A DNA stretch of 64,000 nt from CAVQLX01 sp963811605 (GCA_963811605.1 CAWESA010000003.1:310001-374000); one strand, 5' to 3'. Counted from the stretch's first letter, positions 37,285-47,657 are shown. The notes: generated by a model from the letters alone, not told the origin. Translations and numbers: made by a program.

Positions 37285-38205
37285 ATGGCCACCGCCGAGC
37301 CCTCGTTGCCGCCCGTCGTCGTCTTCGGCGAGGCGCTCACGGATCTCATCCGGCAGGACGACGGGGCGCATTGGCTGGCACGGCCGGGCGGCTCACCGTG
37401 GAACGTAGCCCGGGTGGTCGCGCGCCTGGGCGCGCCGGCGGCGTTCGCGGGCGCCGTCAGCAGCGACGTCTTCGGGGACGAGCTGGCGGCGCAGTCCGCG
37501 GCCGCGGGGCTCGACCTGCGCTTCCTGCAGCGCAGCGACCATGCGCCGCTGCTCGCCGTCGTGCCATCCACCGATCCGCCGCGCTACTTCTTCGTCGGCC
37601 ACGACAGCGCCGATCTGCACTTCGATCCGACTGCCCTTCCCGCCGGCTGGCGCTCCGCCGCTCGCGTCGTGCACTTCGGATCGATCAGTCTCGCGCGCGA
37701 GCCCCTCGCGCAACGGCTGGTCGCGGAGGCCGAGCGCTGCCGGGCCGCGGGACGGGACGTCACCTTCGACCCCAACCACCGGTCCTCGATGGGCCCGGGC
37801 TACCGCGCGACCCTCGCGCGCATGGTGCGCGTCGCCGATACCATCAAGTGCTCGGCCGACGATCTGGTCGGGCTGTTCCCCGAGTGCGGCGTGGAGGAGG
37901 CCGTGCGGCGACTGCGCGCGTGGAATCCCTCGGCGCTCGTCCTGCTCACCCGCGGCGCCGTTGGGCTCACGCTGTACTCCGCGACGGGGCGGCTCGACCA
38001 GCCGGCGTTTCCCGTCGCGGTGGCGGATACCGTCGGAGCGGGCGACGCCTGCATGGGTGGCTGGATCGCGAGCCGGCTCCTGCGCCCCGACGCGCCGGTG
38101 GCCGAGCACGTCGCCTGGGCGGCGGCGGCCGCGGCGGCGTCCTGCCGGCGTGCGGGCGCGCATGCGCCGTCACCCGACGAGGTGGCGGCGGTGCGGGGCG
38201 CGTGA
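37285..38205 (+). CDS. PfkB-family carbohydrate kinase (fructokinase-like)
   Basis: 306 residues. FGEALTDLI and GGSPWNVARVVARLG at the N-terminus, and the C-terminal signature ADTVGAGDACMGGW with the catalytic Asp, define the PfkB/ribokinase fold. It resembles fructokinases most. The downstream remnant of an AGE-family (mannose-isomerase-like) gene, overlapping its stop by 4 nt, supports a hexose role: mannose to fructose to fructose-6-phosphate. Whether the kinase still has a pathway after the isomerase was lost is open. No ribosome binding site; near-leaderless start. Confidence 0.88.
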   Translation: MATAEPSLPPVVVFGEALTDLIRQDDGAHWLARPGGSPWNVARVVARLGAPAAFAGAVSSDVFGDELAAQSAAAGLDLRFLQRSDHAPLLAVVPSTDPPRYFFVGHDSADLHFDPTALPAGWRSAARVVHFGSISLAREPLAQRLVAEAERCRAAGRDVTFDPNHRSSMGPGYRATLARMVRVADTIKCSADDLVGLFPECGVEEAVRRLRAWNPSALVLLTRGAVGLTLYSATGRLDQPAFPVAVADTVGAGDACMGGWIASRLLRPDAPVAEHVAWAAAAAAASCRRAGAHAPSPDEVAAVRGA

Positions 38206-38301
38206 GCCTGCCCGCTTTCCGCCGGCGCGCCGTGCTCGCGGCCCACGTCCGCGACACGCTGGCGTTCTACCATCCCCGCTGCGTCGACCCGAGCGGCGCG
38301 C
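38202..38301 (+). pseudogene. N-terminal stub of an AGE-family (mannose isomerase-like) gene
   Basis: A GTG overlapping the PfkB stop (GTGA) begins a frame reading AAHVRDTLAFYHPRCVDPSG. This resembles the first helix and following loop of N-acylglucosamine-2-epimerase / D-mannose isomerase proteins of about 400 residues. Similarity ends abruptly near 38301, where the sequence becomes the 3' end of a minus-strand repeat gene; the frame stays open but the translation is low-complexity. The fructokinase-isomerase pairing is a known operon arrangement. I read this as a truncated remnant; a database comparison would settle it. Confidence 0.55.
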
Positions 38302-38302
38302 G

Positions 38303-38551
38303 TCAGTCCGGCGAGCGCTCGAAGTCGGCGGGGGGCGCGTCGTCGACGGACGGCCACGAGCGTTCGAAGTCGGCCGGCGGGGCGTCGTCGACCGCGGGCC
38401 GCGAGCGCTCGAAGCCGGCTGCCGGTGCGTCGTCGATGGGCGGCCGGGAGCGCTCCGCATCGGCGGGCGGCGGGTTCTCGATCTCCATCCCGCCTGCGCT
38501 GGCGGCGAGCAGTCCTGCCAGGAGCACGGCGGGCCAGGAGCGACGAAGCAC
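38303..38551 (-). CDS. Small secreted protein with 15-residue tandem repeats
   Basis: 82 residues: GTG start, hydrophobic signal-like segment (SWPAVLLAGLLAASAGG), then about four copies of a 15-residue unit of the form PPADFERSxPxVDDA. AAGGAGG lies just before the GTG, closer than usual. The repeat region is acidic and proline-rich. No known function. It sits between two truncated genes, and its stop codon lies 2 nt from the end of the AGE-like stub. Repeat copies differ mostly at the DNA level while keeping the protein pattern, which supports it being translated. Confidence 0.55.
   Translation of the reverse strand: MLRRSWPAVLLAGLLAASAGGMEIENPPPADAERSRPPIDDAPAAGFERSRPAVDDAPPADFERSWPSVDDAPPADFERSPD
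38313..38489. repeat. 45-bp tandem repeat, about four copies
   Basis: Units begin with GAGCG(C/T)TC at 38313, 38358, 38403 and 38448 (the last shorter and diverged). The period is exactly 45 bp, i.e. 15 codons, in frame with the minus-strand gene. Copies differ by several substitutions each. Confidence 0.85.
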
Positions 38552-38649
38552 GCCTCCTTCTAGCGCGCCCCCGTCGGCGTCGCGAGGGTCCCCGGGCGGC
38601 CCTTTTGCGGACGGCGCCGGCGTACTACAAGCACGGCGCGCTCGGCGCC

Positions 38650-38991
38650 ATGGCCACCTGGACGACCAAGCTGTTCGACGAGATCCACGTCGGCGACACC
38701 GCCACGATCGTGCACACGGTCGACGCGGGCGACGTGGAGCTGCTTGCGATGGTGACCGGCGACCGGATCGCCATGGACAGGACGCATCGGACCGCGGCGC
38801 GCTCCACCCAGGGCGTGGGCGCGGCGGTGCTGGTCGCGAACGCCATCGGCAGCCGCCTGGCGGGGCCCGGCTCCGTGATCCGCAAGGAGTCGCTGCGCTG
38901 CGCGGGGCGCATCGCGGTGGGCGACGTGGTGACGGCGACGCTGACCGCTCGCGAGATGCGACCCGAGGCGCGCCGGTCCGGGGCGGGGTAG
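38650..38991 (+). pseudogene. Orphan, degraded MaoC-like domain of a MaoC-phosphotransacetylase fusion
   Basis: 113 codons from ATG 38650. KLFDEIHVGDTATIVHTV, then GSRLAGPGS and AVGDVVTATLTAREMRPEARR align with the MaoC-like half that is fused to phosphate acetyltransferase in many proteobacteria, usually just before acetate kinase. The active-site stretch NPxHxD plus AHG of the hydratase is replaced by a different sequence (GDRIAMDRTHRTAA), so catalysis is unlikely. The whole phosphotransacetylase half is missing; acetate kinase starts 5 nt after the stop. It is probably a remnant, though a short expressed protein cannot be excluded. Confidence 0.6.
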
Positions 38992-38996
38992 GGTCC

Positions 38997-40172
38997 GTGG
39001 CCGACGCCATCCTGGTCCTCAACGCCGGCTCCTCGAGCCTCAAGTTCGAGACCTTCGTGCTCGCCGGCGCCGGCCTTGCCCGCGTGGTGACGGGCCTCGT
39101 CGAGGAGCTGCACGGGCGGCCGCGATTCCGCGCGACCCGCGCGGACGGACGCGTCGCCGGCGAGCGCGCCTGGGACGGCCCCATCGGTCACGCCGGCGCC
39201 CTCGACTTCCTGCTGGGATGGCTCGGCGACCACGGCGACGGCCACACGCTGGCGGCGGTCGGCCACCGCGTGGTGCATGGCGGGACCCGCTTCACGGCGC
39301 CCGTGCGGATCACCCCCGAGGTCATCGCAGCCCTCGAGGCGCTGGTGCCGCTGGCGCCCCTCCATCAGCCCGGCAGCATGGCGCCGATGAAGACGCTGGC
39401 GGCACGGCGCCCGGCGCTGCCGCAGGTCGCCTGCTTCGACACCGCGTTCCACCTGACCCAGCCGCGGCTGGCGCAGCTGTTCGCGATTCCGCGCCCGCTC
39501 AGCGACGAGGGCGTGCGCCGGTACGGCTTTCACGGGCTGTCCTACGAGTACGTCGCGTCGGTGCTCGCGGAGTACGATGCCCGCGCGGCCGCCGGCCGCA
39601 GCGTCGTCCTGCACCTCGGCAACGGCGCCAGCATGTGCGCGCTGGCGTCCGGCCGCAGCGTCGCGACCACGATGGGGTTCACCGCTCTCGACGGCCTGCC
39701 CATGGGGACACGGTGCGGCGCCCTCGACCCGGGGGTCCTGCTCTACCTGATGGACGAGCGCGGGCTCGACGCACGGGCTCTGGAGAGGCTGCTGTACGAG
39801 GAATCGGGCCTGCTCGGCGTGTCGACCGTGTCGAGCGACATGCGTGCGCTGCTGGCGTCGTCCGATCCGCGTGCCCGCGAAGCGATCGGCCTCTTCTGCT
39901 ATCGCATCGGACGGGAGCTGGGCTCGCTGACGGCGGCCCTGGGCGGCCTCGATGCCATCGTCTTCACGGCGGGCATCGGTGAGCATGCAGCGCCCGTGCG
40001 GGCCGCGGTGTGCCGCGACGCGGCATGGCTCGGCGTCGAGCTGGACGAGGCGGCGAACGCCGCCGGCGGTCCTCGCGTCAGCACGGGCGCGAGCCGGGTC
40101 GCCGCGTGGGTCATCGCGACCGACGAGGAGCTGATGATCGCGCGCCACACGCGCGTCGCGCTCGCGCTGTAG
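38997..40172 (+). CDS. ackA: Acetate kinase
   Basis: 391 residues from GTG 38997. The ASKHA motifs are intact: VLNAGSSSLKFE at the N-terminus, GHRVVHGG, PLAPLHQP, FDTAFH, YGFHGLSYEYV, LHLGNGAS and FTAGIGEH. The enzyme interconverts acetate + ATP and acetyl phosphate + ADP. Normally it pairs with phosphotransacetylase, but only a MaoC-like remnant precedes it here. Another phosphotransacetylase elsewhere, or use of acetyl or propionyl phosphate from another source, would be needed. Confidence 0.9.
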   Translation: MADAILVLNAGSSSLKFETFVLAGAGLARVVTGLVEELHGRPRFRATRADGRVAGERAWDGPIGHAGALDFLLGWLGDHGDGHTLAAVGHRVVHGGTRFTAPVRITPEVIAALEALVPLAPLHQPGSMAPMKTLAARRPALPQVACFDTAFHLTQPRLAQLFAIPRPLSDEGVRRYGFHGLSYEYVASVLAEYDARAAAGRSVVLHLGNGASMCALASGRSVATTMGFTALDGLPMGTRCGALDPGVLLYLMDERGLDARALERLLYEESGLLGVSTVSSDMRALLASSDPRAREAIGLFCYRIGRELGSLTAALGGLDAIVFTAGIGEHAAPVRAAVCRDAAWLGVELDEAANAAGGPRVSTGASRVAAWVIATDEELMIARHTRVALAL

Positions 40173-40193
40173 CCGGGTTGGCGAGGAGAAAAC

Positions 40194-41603
40194 ATGGCGA
40201 CCCGGATCGAGCACGACTTCCTCGGCGAGCGCGAGGTGCCCGCCGAGGCGTACTACGGCATCCAGACCCTCCGCGCGGTCGAGAACTTCCCGCTCTCCGG
40301 CATCACGCTGTCGAGCTTCCCCGAGTTCGTGAACGCGCTCGCCATGGTGAAGAAGGCCTGCGCGCTGGCCAACCTCGACCTCGCGACCCTCGAGGAGTCG
40401 AAGGGGAAGGCGATCATCGCCGCCTGCGACGAGATCATCGGCGGGAAGCTGCACGATCAGTTCGTGGTCGACATGGTGCAGGGCGGCGCCGGCACGTCGA
40501 CCAACATGAACGCGAACGAGGTGATCGCGAACCGCGGGCTCGAGCTGCTGGGGTACCGCAAGGGCGCGTACGAGCATCTCCACCCGAACGACGACGTGAA
40601 CCGCTCGCAGTCGACCAACGACAGCTATCCCAGCGCCGTCAAGATCGGGGTGGCGCTCACCGGACGAGGCACGCTGCGCGCCCTCGAACGGCTGCGCGAC
40701 GCGCTCGACGCGAAGGCGCGCGAGTTTGCCGACGTCATCAAGATGGGGCGCACCGAGGAGCAGGACGCGGTCCCGATGACGCTGGGGCAGGAGTTCCACG
40801 CCTACGCCGTGATGATGGACGATGCCCGCAAGCGTCTCATCGAGGCGGGTCGGCTGCTGCTGGCGGTGAACCAGGGTGCCACCGCCATCGGGACCGGGAT
40901 CAACACGCCGCCCGGATTCGCGGCGGCCGCGGTGCGCCATCTCGCGATCGTGTCGGGCGTGCCGGTGGTGGCCGCCGAGGATCTGATCGAAGGCACCCAG
41001 GACGCCGGCGAGTACGTCGCGATGTCCGGCACTCTCAAGCGAACGGCGGTGCAGCTGTCGAAGGTCTGTACCGACCTGCGCCTCCTGTCTTCCGGGCCGC
41101 GCTGCGGTCTCGGCGAGATCAAGCTGCCGCCGCTGCAGCCGGGGTCGTCGATCATGCCGGGCAAGGTGAACCCGGTGATTCCCGAGGTCGTGAACCAGGT
41201 CTGCTACCAGATCATCGGCAACGACGTGACCGTCACCATGGCCGCGGAGGCCGGCTCGCTCGAGCTGAACGCCATGGAGCCGATCATGGCGCTGAACCTC
41301 TTCCAGAGCGTGCTCCTGCTGCGCAACGCCTGCCGGGTGCTGACCGAGAAGTGCGTGACGGGCATCCAGGCCGATCGTGCCCGTTGCCGGACGTACGTCC
41401 ATGGCTCGATCGGCGTCGTGACCGCGCTGACACCGATGATCGGCTACGAGCGGGCCGCGGCGGTGGCGCGGGAGGCGCTCGCCACCGGCGGCGGCGTGTA
41501 CCAGCTCGTGCTCGACAAGGGCTGGCTGTCGCGTGAGCAGCTGGACGACATCCTGGCGCCGGAGAAGATGACCCATCCGCGCAAGCTGCCGATCGCGGGC
41601 TAG
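40194..41603 (+). CDS. aspA: Aspartate ammonia-lyase
   Basis: 469 residues from ATG 40194 (GAGGAG upstream). It has the fumarase/aspartase superfamily signature GSSIMPGKVNP, TSTNMNANEVI and NDDVNRSQSTND. The Lys-Val-Asn version and overall similarity favour aspartase over fumarase; the window also holds a clear FumC with GSSIMPGKINP. It deaminates aspartate to fumarate and ammonia. The next gene makes aspartate from asparagine or isoaspartyl peptides, and FumC and SdhCAB follow. Confidence 0.9.
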   Translation: MATRIEHDFLGEREVPAEAYYGIQTLRAVENFPLSGITLSSFPEFVNALAMVKKACALANLDLATLEESKGKAIIAACDEIIGGKLHDQFVVDMVQGGAGTSTNMNANEVIANRGLELLGYRKGAYEHLHPNDDVNRSQSTNDSYPSAVKIGVALTGRGTLRALERLRDALDAKAREFADVIKMGRTEEQDAVPMTLGQEFHAYAVMMDDARKRLIEAGRLLLAVNQGATAIGTGINTPPGFAAAAVRHLAIVSGVPVVAAEDLIEGTQDAGEYVAMSGTLKRTAVQLSKVCTDLRLLSSGPRCGLGEIKLPPLQPGSSIMPGKVNPVIPEVVNQVCYQIIGNDVTVTMAAEAGSLELNAMEPIMALNLFQSVLLLRNACRVLTEKCVTGIQADRARCRTYVHGSIGVVTALTPMIGYERAAAVAREALATGGGVYQLVLDKGWLSREQLDDILAPEKMTHPRKLPIAG

Positions 41604-41608
41604 ACCGG

Positions 41609-42598
41609 GTGCCGGACCACGCGAGCCACCTCCGCTGGACCCTGGCCGTGCACGGCGGCGCCGGGACGCTGCGCCGCCGGGACCTGACGCCGGCGGCCGA
41701 GCAGAACTACCGGGCGGGGCTCGAGCGGGCCCTCGACGCGGGCGCGGCGGTGCTCGCGGGAGGCGGCGGAGCGCTCGACGCGGTGGAGTGTGCGGTCGCC
41801 TGTCTCGAGGACGATCCCCTGTTCAACGCGGGACGCGGCGCGGTCTTCACCGCCGACGGGGGGCACGAGCTGGACGCCGCTCTCATGGACGGGCGCACGC
41901 GCGCGGCGGGTGCCGTGGCCGGTGTCCGCCGCATCCGCAACCCGATCCGTCTGGCGCGCCTGGTCATGCAGCACTCCCCCCACGTGCTCCTCGCCGGCGA
42001 GGGCGCGGAGGCCTTTGCCCGTGAGCAGGGCGTGGCGCTGCTCGACGCCGGGTGGTGCGACACCCCGCGCCGCCGTGCGCAGCTCGCGGCGACGAAGCGC
42101 GCCCTCGGCGAGGCGGTGGCGGCGCGCTCCGAGGACAGCGCGCTCGATCCGGGGCCGACGGACGGCGATCCCGACGACGGCGCCGTCGGTACGGTCGGCG
42201 CGGTCGCGCTCGACGGTGCGGGCGGTCTGGCCGCCGCGACGTCGACCGGCGGGCTCACGAACAAGCGGCCCGGCCGGATCGGCGACTCGGCGCTGATCGG
42301 CGCGGGGACGTACGCGGACGAGACCTGCGCCGTCTCGACCACGGGCACGGGCGAGCTCCTCATCCGCGCCGTCGCCGCCCACGACGTTGCCGCGCGCGTG
42401 TGCTACGCGGGCCAGACGCTCGACGAGGCGGCGCGCGCCGCGCTGGACACGGTGAGCCGGCTGGGCGGCGTCGCGGGCGGCGGCCTGATCGCGGTCGACG
42501 CCACGGGCGCGGTGGCAATGCCGTTCGACACCGACGGCATGTACCGTGGCTGCGCGACCGCCGGCGGCCTCCGCCGGGTAGGCATGTTCCGTGACTGA
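41609..42598 (+). CDS. Isoaspartyl peptidase/L-asparaginase (Ntn hydrolase)
   Basis: 329 residues, starting at GTG 41609 five nt after aspA. Typical N-terminus LAVHGGAGTL, FNAGRGAVF, and the autoprocessing site DGAVGTVGAVA, where the Thr after Gly becomes the N-terminal nucleophile of the beta subunit. GTGELLIRA follows. It hydrolyses asparagine or beta-aspartyl dipeptides, supplying aspartate to the adjacent aspartase. No signal peptide is visible, so it is cytosolic. Confidence 0.9.
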   Translation: MPDHASHLRWTLAVHGGAGTLRRRDLTPAAEQNYRAGLERALDAGAAVLAGGGGALDAVECAVACLEDDPLFNAGRGAVFTADGGHELDAALMDGRTRAAGAVAGVRRIRNPIRLARLVMQHSPHVLLAGEGAEAFAREQGVALLDAGWCDTPRRRAQLAATKRALGEAVAARSEDSALDPGPTDGDPDDGAVGTVGAVALDGAGGLAAATSTGGLTNKRPGRIGDSALIGAGTYADETCAVSTTGTGELLIRAVAAHDVAARVCYAGQTLDEAARAALDTVSRLGGVAGGGLIAVDATGAVAMPFDTDGMYRGCATAGGLRRVGMFRD

Positions 42599-42680
42599 CC
42601 GGCCCGGCGTGGCGACCCCGGGAGCAGATCGGCGTCCGCGGCGCGTGCAGCACGGGCTGGATGCCCCGCGGGGCTCAGCC

Positions 42681-42709
42681 CTGACATCCCGCCCGATTTG
42701 CGCTAGAGA
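42681..42709 (+). promoter_or_regulatory. Promoter of the fumarase gene
   Basis: CTGACA (42681-42686), 17-nt spacer, TAGAGA (42704-42709). The start near 42716 gives a leader of about 16 nt holding a G-rich ribosome binding site before ATG 42732. Confidence 0.48.
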
Positions 42710-42731
42710 CCCCCGCGTGACGGGGGACGAC

Positions 42732-44150
42732 ATGGCCGACACACCGGCGGGCGCGGTCCGCATCGAGCACGATTCGCTCGGCGACGTGGCGGTGCCTGCC
42801 GAGCATCTGTGGGGGGCGCAGACGCAGCGCTCGATCGTCAACTTTCCGATCGGCGTGGCACGGTTCACCTGGGGCCGGACCGTCGTCCGGGCGCTCGGGG
42901 TCCTGAAGAAGGCCTGCGCGCAGGCGAACGGCGAGCTCGGGACGCTGCCCCCGGAGAAGGTCGACCTCATCGTCCGCGCCGCCCAAGAGGTGATCGACGG
43001 CCGGCTCGACGCCGAGTTTCCGCTGGTCGTCTTCCAGACCGGTTCCGGGACGCAGTCGAACATGAACGCCAACGAGGTGATCGCGAACCGCGCCATCCAG
43101 CTGGCGGGCGGCGTGGTCGGCTCGATGAAGCCGATCCATCCCAACGACGACGTCAACCGCAGCCAGTCGTCGAACGACACCTTCCCCACCGCCATGCACA
43201 TCGCCACCGTCGAGGAGGTCGAGAACCATCTCGTCCCGGCGGTGCGCGCGCTGCGCGACACCCTCGCCGCCAAGGCCGAGGGCTACGCGGGCATCGTCAT
43301 GGTGGGCCGCACCCATCTGCAGGACGCGACCCCGGTCACCCTGGGGCAGGTGATCGGCAGCTGGGTGGCGCAGCTCGATCAGGCGCTGGCCACCATCGCA
43401 CGGGTCCTGCCCCTGCTGTACGAGCTGGCGATCGGGGGGACCGCGGTGGGCACGGGTCTGAACGCGCCGGCGCGCTTCGGCGACGTCGCCGCCCGCTGCA
43501 TCGCCCGGGAGACCGGCAAGCCGTTCGTGTCGGCCCCCAACAAGTTCGCCGTCCTGTCGGCGCACGACGCCATGGTCAACGTGAGCGCGATGCTGCGGAC
43601 CCTGGCCGTCGTGCTCATGAAGCTCGCCAACGACGTGCGCTGGTATGCCAGCGGACCGCGCGCCGGCATCGGAGAGATCCGGATTCCGGAGAACGAGCCC
43701 GGCTCCTCCATCATGCCGGGCAAGATCAACCCCACCCAGAGCGAGGCGATGACGATGGTCGCCGTCCAGGTCTTCGGCAACGACGCGGCGGTCGCGTTCG
43801 CGGGCTCGCAGGGCAATTTCCAGCTCAACGTCTTCAAGCCGGTCATGGTGCACAACGTGCTCGAGTCGTCCGAGCTGATGGCGGACGCCTGCCGGGCCTT
43901 CGACGAGCATTGCGCGCGCGGCATCGAGCCCGACGAGGCGCGCATCAAGGAGCATCTCGACGCCAACCTCATGCTGGTGACGGCGCTCAACCCGCACATC
44001 GGCTACGAGAAGTCGGCGAAGATCGCGCTCAAGGCGCACCGCGAGGGGCTGACCCTCCGCGAGTCGGCGCTCGCACTCGGCTTCGTGACCGGTGAGCAGT
44101 TCGACGCCTGGGTCCGGCCCGAGGAGATGACCCGCCCGCTGCCCGACTGA
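42732..44150 (+). CDS. fumC: Fumarate hydratase class II
   Basis: 472 residues. GSGTQSNMNANEVIANRA, HPNDDVNRSQSSNDTFPTAMH and the signature GSSIMPGKINPTQ identify class II fumarase, an iron-free homotetramer converting fumarate to malate. ATG 42732 follows GGGGGA; a GTG five codons upstream is possible. It sits between the asparaginase-aspartase pair and SdhCAB, so fumarate from aspartate can be hydrated to malate or reduced to succinate here. Confidence 0.93.
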   Translation: MADTPAGAVRIEHDSLGDVAVPAEHLWGAQTQRSIVNFPIGVARFTWGRTVVRALGVLKKACAQANGELGTLPPEKVDLIVRAAQEVIDGRLDAEFPLVVFQTGSGTQSNMNANEVIANRAIQLAGGVVGSMKPIHPNDDVNRSQSSNDTFPTAMHIATVEEVENHLVPAVRALRDTLAAKAEGYAGIVMVGRTHLQDATPVTLGQVIGSWVAQLDQALATIARVLPLLYELAIGGTAVGTGLNAPARFGDVAARCIARETGKPFVSAPNKFAVLSAHDAMVNVSAMLRTLAVVLMKLANDVRWYASGPRAGIGEIRIPENEPGSSIMPGKINPTQSEAMTMVAVQVFGNDAAVAFAGSQGNFQLNVFKPVMVHNVLESSELMADACRAFDEHCARGIEPDEARIKEHLDANLMLVTALNPHIGYEKSAKIALKAHREGLTLRESALALGFVTGEQFDAWVRPEEMTRPLPD

Positions 44151-44194
44151 CGGCTTCTGTAGCGCGGCTGATGCGCCGGACAAGACGACGTAAT

Positions 44195-44222
44195 TTGACT
44201 GCCGGCGCCGGCAGTCTAGCCT
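44195..44222 (+). promoter_or_regulatory. Promoter of the sdhCAB operon
   Basis: TTGACT (44195-44200), 16-nt spacer, TAGCCT (44217-44222). Predicted leader about 35 nt. The spacer is almost exactly a perfect palindrome. Confidence 0.5.
44197..44216. promoter_or_regulatory. Perfect 20-bp palindrome inside the sdh promoter
   Basis: GACTGCCGGCGCCGGCAGTC is perfectly self-complementary. It starts inside the -35 box and ends at the base before the -10 box, so a bound dimer would block RNA polymerase. It could instead be an RNA hairpin ending fumC transcription, but there is no T-run and it lies 47 nt after the fumC stop. Confidence 0.6.
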
Positions 44223-44263
44223 GCACCTGAGCACGACATGACACGATCGGCGAAGGTGGGCTC

Positions 44264-44926
44264 ATGACCGCGGCGCGGACCTTTCTGGGGTCGACGATCG
44301 GCAAGAAGGTCGTCATGGCCTCGACCGGCGTCGTGCTCGTCGGCTTCGTGCTCGTGCACATGATCGGCAACCTGCAGCTGTATCTGGGCGCGGCGGCGAT
44401 GGACGCGTACGCCGTCTTCCTGCGCGAATTCCTGCACGGTGGCGGGCTGTGGATCGCCCGCGCGGTGCTGCTCGCCTGTGCGGTCCTGCACGTCTGGGCG
44501 GCCACCTCGCTGACCCTGGCCGATCGTGCGGCCCGACCGGTGGGCTACCGGGAGTGGGAGGCGCGCGAATCGAGCTGGGCGTCGCGCACGATGCGCTGGA
44601 GCGGCGTCCTCCTCCTCCTCTTCATCGTGTTTCACCTGCTCGACCTGACGCTCGGCGTGGTGAACCCCGCCTTCGAGGAGGGCCGGGTCTACCACAACGT
44701 GGTGGCGACGTTCTCGCGCTTCCCGGTCGCGCTTCTCTACGTCGTCGCCATGCTGTTCCTGTGGTCGCACCTGCGGCACGGCGTGTGGAGCATGCTGCGC
44801 ACGCTCGGTCTCAACCACCCGCGCTACGAGCAGCTCGCGCACCGCCTGGCCGGCATCCTCGCCACGATCGTGGTGGCGGGGAACATCTCCTTCCCGCTCG
44901 CCGTCCTGTTCGGCGTGGTCAGGTAG
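44264..44926 (+). CDS. sdhC: Succinate dehydrogenase/fumarate reductase cytochrome b subunit
   Basis: 220 residues with five hydrophobic helices, the single large cytochrome b type of type-B enzymes. Candidate haem His ligands are His32 (VLVHMIGN), His76 (AVLHVWA), His124 (IVFHLLD), and His169/172 (LWSHLRHG), enough for two b haems. It anchors SdhAB to the membrane and exchanges electrons with quinone. It is the first gene of the operon; AAGGTGG precedes the ATG. Confidence 0.9.
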   Translation: MTAARTFLGSTIGKKVVMASTGVVLVGFVLVHMIGNLQLYLGAAAMDAYAVFLREFLHGGGLWIARAVLLACAVLHVWAATSLTLADRAARPVGYREWEARESSWASRTMRWSGVLLLLFIVFHLLDLTLGVVNPAFEEGRVYHNVVATFSRFPVALLYVVAMLFLWSHLRHGVWSMLRTLGLNHPRYEQLAHRLAGILATIVVAGNISFPLAVLFGVVR

Positions 44927-44943
44927 CCGGAGGACCGTCGTCG

Positions 44944-46853
<1,910 letters not shown>

Positions 46854-46857
<4 letters not shown>

Positions 46858-47633
46858 ACCTGACCCTCCACGTGTGGCGACAGCCGGACGCTCGCTCCGA
46901 GGGGCGCTTCGTCACCTACCGCGCGACCGGCATCAGCGAGCACATGTCGTTCCTCGAGATGCTCGACGTGGTGAACGAGCAGCTGGTGGAGCGGGGCGAG
47001 GATCCCATCGCGTTCGACCACGACTGCCGTGAGGGCATCTGCGGCGCGTGCGGCATCGTCATCAACGGCCGGCCCCACGGCCCACGCCCGCGCACCACGA
47101 CGTGCCAGCTCCACATGCGCTTCTTCGAGGACGAGGACACGATCGTCCTCGAGCCCTGGCGCGCGCGTGCCTTTCCGGTGGTGAAGGACCTGATCGTCGA
47201 TCGCGGGGCGTTCGACCGCATCATCGCGACGGGGGGCTTCATCACGGCACCCACGGGCAGCGCCCCGGACGCCAACGCGATCCCCGTGCCGCGCGAGGAC
47301 GCCGAGCTGGCGATGGACTCGGCGGCCTGCATCGGGTGTGGCGCGTGCGTCGCCGCGTGTCCCAACGCGTCGGCGTCGCTCTTCGTCGCGGCGAAGGTCG
47401 CCCACCTGGCGCAGCTGCCGCAGGGGCAGGCCGAGCGCTGGGACCGCGTCCTGGCGATGACCGCGCAGGCCGACGACGAGCACTTCGGCGGCTGCACGAA
47501 CCATGGCGAGTGCGAGGCCGCGTGCCCGAAGGGCATCGCCGTCCAGTTCATCGGGCAGATGAACGCCGACTACCTGCGGGCCAGCCTGCGCCGCGGCCGC
47601 CGACGTGCCGGTGGCGACGCGGCCTCGGGCTGA
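46854..47633 (+). CDS. sdhB: Succinate dehydrogenase/fumarate reductase iron-sulfur subunit
   Basis: 259 residues from GTG 46854 (overlapping the sdhA stop). N-terminal [2Fe-2S] ligands in CREGICGACG and TTTCQLH. C-terminal clusters in CIGCGACVAACP and CTNHGECEAACPK, giving [4Fe-4S] and [3Fe-4S] sites. It transfers electrons between the flavoprotein and cytochrome b. The last 15 residues are basic. Confidence 0.93.
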
Positions 47634-47657
47634 TCGGCCGCGCGGTCGTGCCCGGTC

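Noticed and set aside
38313..38489. CRISPR-like array
   Set aside because: Units are directly adjacent with no unique spacers and keep a codon pattern, so this is a coding tandem repeat.
37257..40172. A single plus-strand frame running from before PfkB through to the end of acetate kinase
   Set aside because: Only the AGE-like stub and AckA make sense in this frame; between them it is low-complexity and antisense to the repeat gene. It is not a fusion protein.
38625..41576. A minus-strand open frame of nearly 1000 codons opposite ackA and aspA
   Set aside because: It mirrors well-conserved plus-strand enzymes, has a His/Arg-rich composition with no domain signature, and is an artefact of high GC content. 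The same applies to long antisense frames opposite sdhA, sigma, CopD and fumC.
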